Below, one piece after another: positions 1 through 7,130 of a DNA stretch of 64,000 nucleotides (within the stretch, counting starts at the first letter, position 1; each line of letters begins with the position of its first letter). The notes under the pieces are model-generated. The model was not told where the DNA came from. It did no database searches and saw nothing but the letters and a program-made list of their open reading frames with translations. Position numbers and translations under genes: made by a program. Location: contig NZ_JACZZA010000004.1 of assembly GCF_014863405.1 (NCBI RefSeq), positions 62,001 to 126,000 of the forward strand, read 5' to 3'. The stretch comes from Dyella acidiphila. GTDB taxonomy: Bacteria > Pseudomonadota > Gammaproteobacteria > Xanthomonadales > Rhodanobacteraceae.

Positions 1-372
1 ATCGTCCTGTTCCTGATCGGCATCCGCATGGTGTTCCCGCCGGCCGATGGCGGCGGCATCTTCGGCCGTTCCGGCGAGGGCGAGCCTTTTATCGTGCCGA
101 TGGCGATTCCGGGCGTGGCCGGTCCTTCGGCCATGGCCGCCTTGCTGCTGCTCACCAATACGCAGCCGGGGCGCACCGCCGACTGGGCCATCGCCTTGCT
201 CTGCGCATGGCTGGCCACCGCGGTAATTCTGCTCAGTTCCACCTATCTGTTCCGCTGGCTCGGCGAAAGTGTGCTCACTGCGCTGGAGCGGGTGATGGGC
301 ATGTTGCTGATCGCCCTTTCCGTACAGATGTTTCTCAGCGGTATCGCGGCGTACCTGCATTTGGCCGTTTGA
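1..372 (+). CDS. MarC/YhgN family inner-membrane protein, C-terminal part
   Basis: The reading frame is open from base 1, so the N-terminus lies outside the window. About 123 residues are visible and are strongly hydrophobic: a segment around IVPMAIPGVAGPSAMAALLL, a second around WAIALLCAWLATAVILLSS, and a last one around VMGMLLIALSVQMFLSGIAA. The loop sequence P-x-A-x-PG-x-AGPSA followed by a G-x-x-x-L-x-x-x-ERVMG-x-L segment is typical of MarC (UPF0056/NAAT) proteins, small six-helix membrane proteins of uncertain transport substrate. Family assignment is good. The old link to antibiotic resistance for this family is weak, so no substrate is claimed. Confidence 0.8.
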   Translation: MVLFLIGIRMVFPPADGGGIFGRSGEGEPFIVPMAIPGVAGPSAMAALLLLTNTQPGRTADWAIALLCAWLATAVILLSSTYLFRWLGESVLTALERVMGMLLIALSVQMFLSGIAAYLHLAV

Positions 373-456
373 AGCATGCGCGGGACCCGGCTCTAAACGA
401 GCTCTTAAGGAATCGCCCGCAGCTGATCGTGTATTCTTGCGAATGCGGCAAGTTTG

Positions 457-476
457 ACTGCGCAATTTCGCGCAGT
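457..476. promoter_or_regulatory. 7-bp inverted repeat upstream of the OlsF-type gene
   Basis: ACTGCGC (457-463) and GCGCAGT (470-476) are perfect inverted arms separated by six bases, 47 bp before the chosen start codon. The position fits an operator or a 5' UTR hairpin for the downstream acyltransferase. No regulator family is recognised from the sequence. Confidence 0.3.
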
Positions 477-523
477 TGTCACACTCGATCGGCAACATGC
501 GACAAAACCAAGGGGAGGCGGTC

Positions 524-2236
524 ATGCTTCACGTCGAACAGGCCCTTACCGAACGTCTGCCATGGCTGGCACAGCACCCGATGATTCGCCGGCCGGTGGC
601 CGGCATGCTTGGTCGTCTTGCCGACGAAGCCGGGTTCAATCGCGTGCTGGAGCGGCTTGCTGACACGACCGGCTTCGACTTCGTCGACAAAGTGCTCGAC
701 TTGCTGGGCTGCAGCTACCACGTGGTGCAGCGCGAACGGGAAAATATTCCCGTCGAGGGCGGCGTACTGATCGTCGCCAATCATCCGCTCGGCATGCTCG
801 ATGCCATGGCCTTGTTGCAACTGGTCGGCTCGGTGCGCCAGGACGTACGTATTCTCGGCAATGACTGGCTGGCGGCGGTGCCGCAACTCGGTCACTTGCT
901 GCTGCCGGTCGATGTGTTCGGTGGTGGCGCGGCTTCGCGCTTGCGCAATGTGTTTCGCGCACTGGAGCGTGGTGAAGCATTGGTCGTATTTCCCGCGGGC
1001 GAAGTCTCGCGCATGGGCCCTGCCGGTGTGCGCGATGCGCGCTGGTCGGATGGCTTTGCGCGCCTGGCCATGCGCGGCAAGGTGCCGGTGCTGCCGATCC
1101 ATGTGGCCGCACGCAATTCGGCGATGTTCTACGGTCTTTCCATGCTGGCAAAGCCGCTGAGCACCGCGATGCTGCCGCGCGAAGCGGTTGCCACCAACGT
1201 CAGCCGGATCGGTTTCAGCGTCGGTGCGCTGGTTGGCGCCGAGGAGCTGGAAAAGCGTAGCGAAGGCTCGGCCGAACGCGCCGCCAAGCTGATGCGCCGC
1301 CATGTCTATCGACTGGGGCGCCAGCGCGGCCTGATCTTCGGTGGCCAAGTGCCGCTGGCGCATCCGGAGCCGGTGGAACGCGTGGCGATGGAGCTGTCGC
1401 AATCCGAAAAGCTGGCCGACTTATCGGACGGCAAGCAATTGCTGGTCCTGCGCGGATCGACTGATGGAGCGGCCCTGCGCGAGATCGGCCGTCTGCGTGA
1501 ACTCACTTTTCGCAAGGTGGGCGAGGGCACCAATACCCGCCGTGATCTCGATGCCTACGATGCCCATTACGAACACCTGGTGCTGTGGGATCCGAAAGCC
1601 CTGCGCATCGTCGGCTCCTATCGACTGGGGGACGGCAAGCGCCTGATTACCGAGCGCGGCATGGATGGCCTGTATACCGCCAGCCTGTTCCAGTATTCGC
1701 CGGCGCTGGAGTCGCGGCTGGCGCAAGGGCTGGAGCTTGGCCGCAGCTTTATCGCCCCGGCCTACTGGCGTTCGCGTGCGCTGGATCAGCTGTGGCAGGG
1801 CATCGGGCTGTATCTGCAGCGCCATCCAGATCTGCGCTATATGTTTGGGCCGGTCAGCATGTCGGTCAATCTGCCGCGCCAGGCGCGCGAGTGGATCGCT
1901 GCCGCCCACCAGCACTACTTCGGCGCCCCCGGCCTCGCCGCGGCGCGTCAGCCGTTCAAGGTATCGCCGGACGTGCTCGAAGGCGTGCGCCGCGAGCTGG
2001 AAGGGCTGGACCCGGCCAGTGGCCTGGGTCGGCTGCGGCACCATCTGGATGCCCTGGGCGTAAGCCTGCCGGTGCTGTATCGCCAGTATGTCGACCTGGT
2101 CGAGCCGGATGGTGTGCAATTCCTTGATTTTGGTGAGGATCCGGGCTTTTCCGGCTGCGTCGACGGCCTCGTCATGCTCGATTTGGCCCGGCTCAAGCCG
2201 GCCAAACGCAGCCGGTATCTCGGCAAGGGCGCCTGA
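524..2236 (+). CDS. olsF: Bifunctional ornithine-lipid acyltransferase (OlsF-like, PlsC domain plus OlsB-type GNAT domain)
   Basis: 570 residues, cytoplasmic or membrane-associated. Residues about 60-230 form a PlsC-type lysophospholipid acyltransferase domain with the active-site block NHPLGMLD (86-93), FPAGEVSR (156-163) and VLPIHVAARNS. From about residue 310 comes an OlsB-type N-acyltransferase domain: LTFRKVGEGTNTRRDLDAYD, then GSYRLGDG and LELGRSFIAPAY. This two-domain order is that of OlsF, which N-acylates ornithine and then O-acylates lyso-ornithine lipid, giving phosphorus-free membrane lipid. The start at 524 is chosen because AGGGGAGG lies at 511-518; an in-frame ATG at 476 has no ribosome site. 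A terminator follows directly, so the gene looks monocistronic. An alternative is a general fused hemolysin-type acyltransferase with another amino acceptor. Confidence 0.78.
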   Translation: MLHVEQALTERLPWLAQHPMIRRPVAGMLGRLADEAGFNRVLERLADTTGFDFVDKVLDLLGCSYHVVQRERENIPVEGGVLIVANHPLGMLDAMALLQLVGSVRQDVRILGNDWLAAVPQLGHLLLPVDVFGGGAASRLRNVFRALERGEALVVFPAGEVSRMGPAGVRDARWSDGFARLAMRGKVPVLPIHVAARNSAMFYGLSMLAKPLSTAMLPREAVATNVSRIGFSVGALVGAEELEKRSEGSAERAAKLMRRHVYRLGRQRGLIFGGQVPLAHPEPVERVAMELSQSEKLADLSDGKQLLVLRGSTDGAALREIGRLRELTFRKVGEGTNTRRDLDAYDAHYEHLVLWDPKALRIVGSYRLGDGKRLITERGMDGLYTASLFQYSPALESRLAQGLELGRSFIAPAYWRSRALDQLWQGIGLYLQRHPDLRYMFGPVSMSVNLPRQAREWIAAAHQHYFGAPGLAAARQPFKVSPDVLEGVRRELEGLDPASGLGRLRHHLDALGVSLPVLYRQYVDLVEPDGVQFLDFGEDPGFSGCVDGLVMLDLARLKPAKRSRYLGKGA

Positions 2237-2260
2237 GCTCCCTTCTGGCCAGGAAAACAA

Positions 2261-2289
2261 AAAAGGCCGCCCCTGGGGCGGCCTTTTTG
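2261..2289 (+). terminator. Rho-independent terminator after the OlsF-type gene
   Basis: AAAAGGCCGCCCC is followed immediately by TGGGGCGGCCTTTTT, a GC stem of about nine pairs ending in a T run, 25 bp after the stop codon. The A run on the other side could let it work in both directions. Confidence 0.9.
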
Positions 2290-2346
2290 CGTTTGAGCGC
2301 CGAGGGAGTGGACAGGCTCGGAGCCTATCCACTGACTGAGATCACT

Positions 2347-2364
2347 CTGTAAAATTAATGTAAA
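2347..2364 (+). promoter_or_regulatory. Putative Pho-box-like direct repeat upstream of the TonB receptor
   Basis: CTGTAAA (2347-2353) and ATGTAAA (2358-2364) are 7-bp direct repeats separated by ATTA, giving the 11-bp phasing of PhoB boxes (two CTGTCAT-type repeats with a 4-bp AT-rich spacer). Both lack the usual C at position 5, so the match is partial. It lies in a locally AT-rich stretch about 375 bp before the receptor start. An incidental match in AT-rich promoter DNA is possible. Confidence 0.35.
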
Positions 2365-2380
2365 GCTTATGCGTAATCAT

Positions 2381-2402
2381 GCTAAGGTATCGCTAAGGAT
2401 AC
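2381..2402 (+). repeat. Tandem 11-bp direct repeat in the receptor promoter region
   Basis: GCTAAGGTATC (2381-2391) is followed at once by GCTAAGGATAC (2392-2402). Eight of eleven positions are identical and the phasing is one helical turn, 17 bp downstream of the Pho-box-like repeat. Such phasing suits a protein bound on one face of the helix; no regulator is recognised. Confidence 0.4.
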
Positions 2403-2569
2403 GTGACTGTTTTCTCCTCCTCCCGGTGTAGGGAATCGCCGGGTAAAGCGTACGAATCAGCCAGCCAACACGTGTTTCTCATCCAGGGTTCTGTAGTCGG
2501 AATGGGGTCCTTCCACCCCGCTCCAAACTGAAAATCGCAAAACCGAGGGTTCCAGAAGAGGTTCCGCGA

Positions 2570-2601
2570 GGCTCATGAGTAATGAGCCCGAGGCCTTTTT
2601 T
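2570..2601 (+). other. Hairpin plus T tract in the 5' leader of the TonB receptor
   Basis: GGCTCAT (2570-2576) pairs with ATGAGCC (2582-2588) around GAGTA, followed by CGAGGCC and six T. The whole 2290-2738 leader is otherwise without a gene. The hairpin could be an attenuator or the end of a short leader RNA; the T run starts seven bases after the stem, so it is not a classical terminator. No known riboswitch class is recognised. Confidence 0.35.
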
Positions 2602-2738
2602 GCGTCGATGAGTCAGTGCGTACGGCGGCTCGCAAGAGCCGGGCAGATGTCGTGTGTCGCAAGTGCAGTGCATGCAGTCATGAAAAGCGGTGCCAAAAGA
2701 AGTATCGAAACTACAAATCCGGACTTACGGGGCTATCA

Positions 2739-5228
2739 ATGAAACGAACGCATCTTTCCGCAGCAATTGCTATGGCTTGTTACATGTCCATGGGCGTTGC
2801 CATGGCGCAGACCGCCAGCAACGACCAGACCCAGGGCAACCAGAGCACGGCTAACAGCCAGCAGCGCGTCAACGCCTCCAGCACCTCCAACACCACCACC
2901 TCCAACGCGACGCAACGCGACGCGAAGCAGCTGTCGGAAGTGACGGTGCAGGGCCAGTCGCTGTCGCTCGGCGGCGGATTGATGTCGGTGCAGACCGCAC
3001 CGAAGGCTGTGTCGACCATCACTCGTGATGCGATCGAAAAGGCCAGCCCGGGCAGCAACTTCACCCAGATGATCGGTTCGATCCCGGGCGTGAACGCAGC
3101 GACCGACGACATCACCGGCCTGGCCAACGGCCACTACAGCATGCGCGGCTACGACTCCTCGGACATCGGCATGACCGTCAACGGTGCGCCGATTACCGAC
3201 ACCGGCAGCTACTCGGTGTACGCCACCGAATACGGTGATTCCGAGAATATGGGCGACATCACGGTGCTGCAGGGCATTCCGGATATCGACATGCCCGACT
3301 CCGGCGCCAGCGGCGGCCACATCGGCTGGGCCACCATCGACCCCTCGCACCAGGGCGGCGTGGACTTCACCCAGACCTTCGGCAACAACGACTACCGCCG
3401 CACCTTCGTGCGCCTGAACACCGGCGACCTCGGTCCGATCCGTTCGTGGGTGTCGCTGTCCGACAACACCGCCGACATGTGGCGCGGCCAGGGCGACCTG
3501 CACGTGACCAAGGTGGACGGCAAGTCGGTGCTGACCATCGACGACAACAACTCCATCAGCGCCTCGCTGCAGTACAGCCGCCAGAGCAACTACGCCTATG
3601 ACGGCCTGTCCAAGGCGCTGGTCGCGCAGGATGGTTATTTCTACAACTACAACAACACCTGGATCCCGCTGAGCAACCTCAAGGGCAAGGCGTTGAACAC
3701 GGCCGCCACCGCGGACGAAAACTTCTACGGACTGCACACCAACCCGTACTCCAGCTACATGTTCAGCATGGACGGCGAGTTCAAGGTCTCCGATAGCATC
3801 CATCTGTCGGTGATCCCGTACTACTGGTACGGCGATGGCGGCGGCGGCGCTGCTTCGCTGGCGCAGGAAAGCACTTCGCCGGTGAACAAGTACCTGTACG
3901 CCAATATCGACCTCAATGGCGACGGCGTGATCGGCAACAGCTCGACCAAGAACAACGATGCGGCCTGGGCCGGCGCGCCGGTATACGGTTATTCGGCGGC
4001 CACCACCTGGCGTCCGGGCGTGCTCGTCCGTGCCAACCAGGACTTCGGCATGAACAACAGCCTGGAATACGGCTTCTGGTACGAGCGTTCGCGCAAGAGC
4101 CAGGTTGAAGATTTCGGTCTGGTCAATCCGAACACCGGTACGCCGGATGACTTCTGGGGCAACTCCTCTTACCTGGTCTACCCGACCGGCGGCGCGGTGC
4201 AGAAGTTCTACGAGGAATACACCACGACCGAGCTGAAGAAGGGCTTCGTCACCGACAACTGGACGCCGAACGACTTCTGGACCTTCGTCGCCGGCGTGAG
4301 CTACCTGTACGCCAGTCGCCAGGGCTTCACCTTCGACTACCCGGGCTCGGCCACGCAGACCTTCAGCAACTTCAACAACAACTGGCACAAGTTCCTGCCG
4401 ACCGCCGGCATCAAGTTCCAGTTGGATGAGAAGAACCAGTTCTACCTCGGCACCGGCAAGACCTTCCGCGTGCCGTCCAACACGGCTGCGATTTTCGACG
4501 CCCTGGCCGGTGTGAACAACGCTGCGCCGGAAATGTCGTGGAACACGGACCTGGGCTGGCGCTACTACGGCGATGCCATCTCGGCCAGCGCCGACGTGTA
4601 CAACAGCAACTACTTCAACAAGCAGGAAGTGGGCTACAACCCGGCCAACAACGCCGAGATCTACACCACGATTCCGCACATGCACATGCGCGGCTTCAAC
4701 GGCGAAGTGAGCTGGAAGTTCGCTCCGAGCTGGACGGTGTACAGCTCCTACACCTATACCCAGGCCAATATCCGCGGCGACCTGGACGGCGGTCCCTACG
4801 ACAGCGTCAACGGCAAGGGTCCCGGCATCTACCCGACCGAAGGCAAGACCATGCCTGACACGCCGCGCAACATCGGCAACGTCAGCCTGAGCTATGACGA
4901 CACCCATGTCTGGGCAACCTTGAACGCCCGCGCCACCAGCTCGCTGTGGGGCGATTACATGAACACCGAGTCGGTCGCGGGCTTCACCACGCTGAATTTC
5001 AGCGCAGGTTATCGCTTCGCCGACTTCAGCAGCTGGTTCACCAAGCCCTACATCAAGCTCAATGTGGACAATCTCACCGATCGTCGTGCCTTGAGCTACG
5101 TGAGCTCGGCGCCGGTGCTGTCGTCCGCTGCGGTGGGCAAGGAACTGAACCTGTACAACAGCACCGCCTACTACGGCCTGCTGCAGCCGCGCGCGTACGT
5201 AGTCACCTTCGGCGTGTCGTTCCGCTAA
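2739..5228 (+). CDS. TonB-dependent outer-membrane receptor, substrate unknown
   Basis: 829 residues. The start at 2739 gives a clean signal peptide (MKRTHLSAAIAMACYMSMGV ending AMAQ), so upstream in-frame codons are rejected. A Gln/Asn/Ser/Thr-rich linker leads to a TonB-box-like KQLSEVTVQG, then the plug (KAVSTITRDAIEKASPG, IPGVNA, SMRGYDSSDIGMTVNGAPI) and a long 22-strand-type barrel rich in alternating aromatic residues. The C-terminus is FGVSFR, slightly off the usual terminal Phe. It imports a ligand across the outer membrane using TonB energy. The promoter region carries 11-bp repeats and a leader of more than 300 bases, and a terminator follows. The ligand cannot be read from the sequence; a phosphate-linked nutrient is only a guess from the Pho-like box. 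Confidence 0.88.
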   Translation: MKRTHLSAAIAMACYMSMGVAMAQTASNDQTQGNQSTANSQQRVNASSTSNTTTSNATQRDAKQLSEVTVQGQSLSLGGGLMSVQTAPKAVSTITRDAIEKASPGSNFTQMIGSIPGVNAATDDITGLANGHYSMRGYDSSDIGMTVNGAPITDTGSYSVYATEYGDSENMGDITVLQGIPDIDMPDSGASGGHIGWATIDPSHQGGVDFTQTFGNNDYRRTFVRLNTGDLGPIRSWVSLSDNTADMWRGQGDLHVTKVDGKSVLTIDDNNSISASLQYSRQSNYAYDGLSKALVAQDGYFYNYNNTWIPLSNLKGKALNTAATADENFYGLHTNPYSSYMFSMDGEFKVSDSIHLSVIPYYWYGDGGGGAASLAQESTSPVNKYLYANIDLNGDGVIGNSSTKNNDAAWAGAPVYGYSAATTWRPGVLVRANQDFGMNNSLEYGFWYERSRKSQVEDFGLVNPNTGTPDDFWGNSSYLVYPTGGAVQKFYEEYTTTELKKGFVTDNWTPNDFWTFVAGVSYLYASRQGFTFDYPGSATQTFSNFNNNWHKFLPTAGIKFQLDEKNQFYLGTGKTFRVPSNTAAIFDALAGVNNAAPEMSWNTDLGWRYYGDAISASADVYNSNYFNKQEVGYNPANNAEIYTTIPHMHMRGFNGEVSWKFAPSWTVYSSYTYTQANIRGDLDGGPYDSVNGKGPGIYPTEGKTMPDTPRNIGNVSLSYDDTHVWATLNARATSSLWGDYMNTESVAGFTTLNFSAGYRFADFSSWFTKPYIKLNVDNLTDRRALSYVSSAPVLSSAAVGKELNLYNSTAYYGLLQPRAYVVTFGVSFR

Positions 5229-5261
5229 GCGGATCGCCAGCTGATCGAAGCAGTAGAACAG

Positions 5262-5294
5262 CTCCCCGCGGGTCTCCGCGGGGAGTTTTTTTAT
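5262..5294 (+). terminator. Rho-independent terminator after the TonB receptor
   Basis: GCTCCCCGCGG and CCGCGGGGAG form a strong stem around GTCT, followed by seven T. It lies 34 bp past the stop codon. Confidence 0.92.
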
Positions 5295-5411
5295 GGGGGC
5301 GCCGGATCCGACCCCGCGTTGACCGCATGCACGCGAAGCGGGATGCTAGGCGGCCGCACGCACGGCGCAGGCCCATCTGCGCCCTGTTGAAGTGGCAGGA
5401 GAACGATAGGA

Positions 5412-6812
5412 ATGAATGACACGCAGATCGACAAGTCCGGCAAAGCCGCCACGGTAAGCGCGCGCATTTCGCCCGCGGGCGGCCTGGACATCCTTTCCCG
5501 CAACGAGGTGGCGCGCCTGCGCGACGCCAGCGGGTCGGGCCTGCACAGCCTGCTGCGGCGCTGTGCGCTGGCCACGCTCACCTCCGGCGAGATCAGCGAC
5601 GATCCGCGCGGCATGTTCGAGCAATATCCGAATTTCGACATCCAGGTGCTGCAGCAGGATCGCGGCATCAAGATCGAGCTGATGCATGCGCCGGCCAAGG
5701 CCTTCGTCGACGGCCAGATCATCCGCGGCATCAACGAGCTGCTGGTGGCGGTGGTGCGCGACATCGTCTACGTATCGACCCAGCTGGAGCAGGGCAGTTT
5801 CGACCTGGAAGACTCCTCCGGCATCACCCATTCGGTGTTCGAGATCCTGCGCAACGCGCGCATCCTCAAGCCGCAGATCGATCCCAACCTGGCGGTGTGC
5901 TGGGGCGGCCACTCGATTTCGCGCGACGAATACGAATACACCAAGTCGGTCGGCTACCAGCTCGGTCTGCGCGGCCTGGATATCTGCACGGGTTGCGGCC
6001 CGGGCGCGATGAAGGGGCCGATGAAGGGCGCCACCATCGCTCACGCCAAGCAGCGTCGCCGCAACAATCGCTATATCGGCATCACCGAGCCGGGCATCAT
6101 CGCGGCCGAGTCGCCGAATCCGATCGTGAACCAGCTGGTGATCATGCCGGACATCGAAAAACGCCTGGAAGCTTTTGTGCGCATGGGTCACGGCATCATC
6201 GTGTTCCCCGGCGGCGTGGGCACGGCGGAAGAGATTCTGTATCTGCTTGGCATCCTGCTGCACCCGGACAACGCGGGCATCCCGTTCCCGCTGATCTTCA
6301 CCGGTCCGAAGCAGTCGGCGGCGTACTTCGAGCAGATCGATAAATTTCTGCGCCTGGCGCTGGGCGACGAAGTGGCGCAGCACTACAAGATCATTGTCGA
6401 CGACCCGATCGCGGTGGCGCACACGATGGTGCGTGGCGTCGACAAGGTGCGCAATCACCGCCTGGACAACAAGGATGCGTTCTTCTTCAACTGGTCGCTG
6501 AGCATCCCGCTGGCCTTCCAGCAGCCCTTTGCGCCGACGCATGAGGCGATGCGCGGCCTGGCAATCCATCGCGATCGCCCGCGGCACGAGCTGGCGGCCG
6601 ACTTGCGCCGCGCCTTCTCCGGCATCGTGGCCGGCAATGTGAAGGACGAGGGCGTGCGTGCGATCGAGCAGTACGGCCCGTTCGAGATCAATGGCGAAGC
6701 CGAGATCATGCACGCGCTGGACCATTTGCTGCAGGCTTTCGTGCAGCAGCACCGCATGAAGCTGCCCGGCGGCAGCGCGTACGTGCCGTGCTACCGCGTG
6801 CTGACCGGTTAA
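5412..6812 (+). CDS. ppnN: Pyrimidine/purine nucleotide 5'-monophosphate nucleosidase (PpnN, LOG family)
   Basis: 466 residues, close to the about 454 of E. coli PpnN (YgdH). An N-terminal regulatory domain (about 1-150, including FDIQVLQQDRGIKIELMHAP) precedes the Rossmann-like LOG core with GCGPGAMKGPMKGA and the catalytic PGGVGTAEE motif near residues 266-274, then a C-terminal extension (ALDHLLQAFVQQHRMKLPGG). The enzyme cleaves nucleoside monophosphates to base and ribose 5-phosphate and in E. coli is activated by (p)ppGpp, linking nucleotide pools to stringent response. AGGAG at 5397-5401 supports this ATG. The lysine decarboxylase label often attached to this family is wrong. Confidence 0.92.
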   Translation: MNDTQIDKSGKAATVSARISPAGGLDILSRNEVARLRDASGSGLHSLLRRCALATLTSGEISDDPRGMFEQYPNFDIQVLQQDRGIKIELMHAPAKAFVDGQIIRGINELLVAVVRDIVYVSTQLEQGSFDLEDSSGITHSVFEILRNARILKPQIDPNLAVCWGGHSISRDEYEYTKSVGYQLGLRGLDICTGCGPGAMKGPMKGATIAHAKQRRRNNRYIGITEPGIIAAESPNPIVNQLVIMPDIEKRLEAFVRMGHGIIVFPGGVGTAEEILYLLGILLHPDNAGIPFPLIFTGPKQSAAYFEQIDKFLRLALGDEVAQHYKIIVDDPIAVAHTMVRGVDKVRNHRLDNKDAFFFNWSLSIPLAFQQPFAPTHEAMRGLAIHRDRPRHELAADLRRAFSGIVAGNVKDEGVRAIEQYGPFEINGEAEIMHALDHLLQAFVQQHRMKLPGGSAYVPCYRVLTG

Positions 6813-6882
6813 GCTTTGTATGCAGAATCGGGAGCGCGGCTTGACAGCCGTAGCCCCCATTCTTCAAACTATGCAGCTCCCC

Positions 6883-6959
6883 GCCCGAATAGCTCAGCCG
6901 GTTAGAGCACTTGACTGTTAATCAGGGGGTCGTTGGTTCGAGTCCAACTTCGGGCGCCA
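6883..6959 (+). tRNA. tRNA-Asn (anticodon GTT)
   Basis: 77 nt with encoded CCA. The acceptor stem GCCCGAA pairs with TTCGGGC, the D arm is GCTCAGCCGGTTAGAGC, the anticodon loop CTGTTAA carries GTT at 6917-6919, and the T arm is GTTGGTTCGAGTCCAAC; the discriminator is G. A TTGACA at 6841-6846 may be the -35 element, but no convincing -10 is seen. The next gene downstream is atypical in composition, though no direct repeat of the tRNA 3' end was found. Confidence 0.97.
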
Positions 6960-6965
6960 GATAAA

Positions 6966-7000
6966 ACAAGGGCTTACCTTCGGGTGAGCCCTTTGTTTTT
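6966..7000 (+). terminator. Rho-independent terminator after tRNA-Asn
   Basis: CAAGGGCTTACC and GGTGAGCCCTTTG form a long stem capped by the stable TTCG tetraloop and followed by five T. It begins only seven bases after the tRNA. Confidence 0.95.
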
Positions 7001-7130
7001 GGGCGATTGGAATGCGCGCCGCGCGCTGCAACGGCGCAGGGTCCAACGCTGTTGCGCCGCGTGCTGGCGCCCTCGATTTATGCGCTGCCGACACGCGGCT
7101 TGCGCTCAGTTGTTCATGCCCGGAATGCGC

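Noticed and set aside
2403-2738. Cobalamin, TPP or molybdenum cofactor riboswitch in the receptor leader
   Set aside because: None of the conserved core boxes of these classes is visible; only one hairpin with a T run is clear.
2736-4907. A 723-codon minus-strand frame opposite the first TonB receptor
   Set aside because: Val/Gly/Arg/His-rich mirror sequence without start context or motifs; the receptor on the plus strand is complete.
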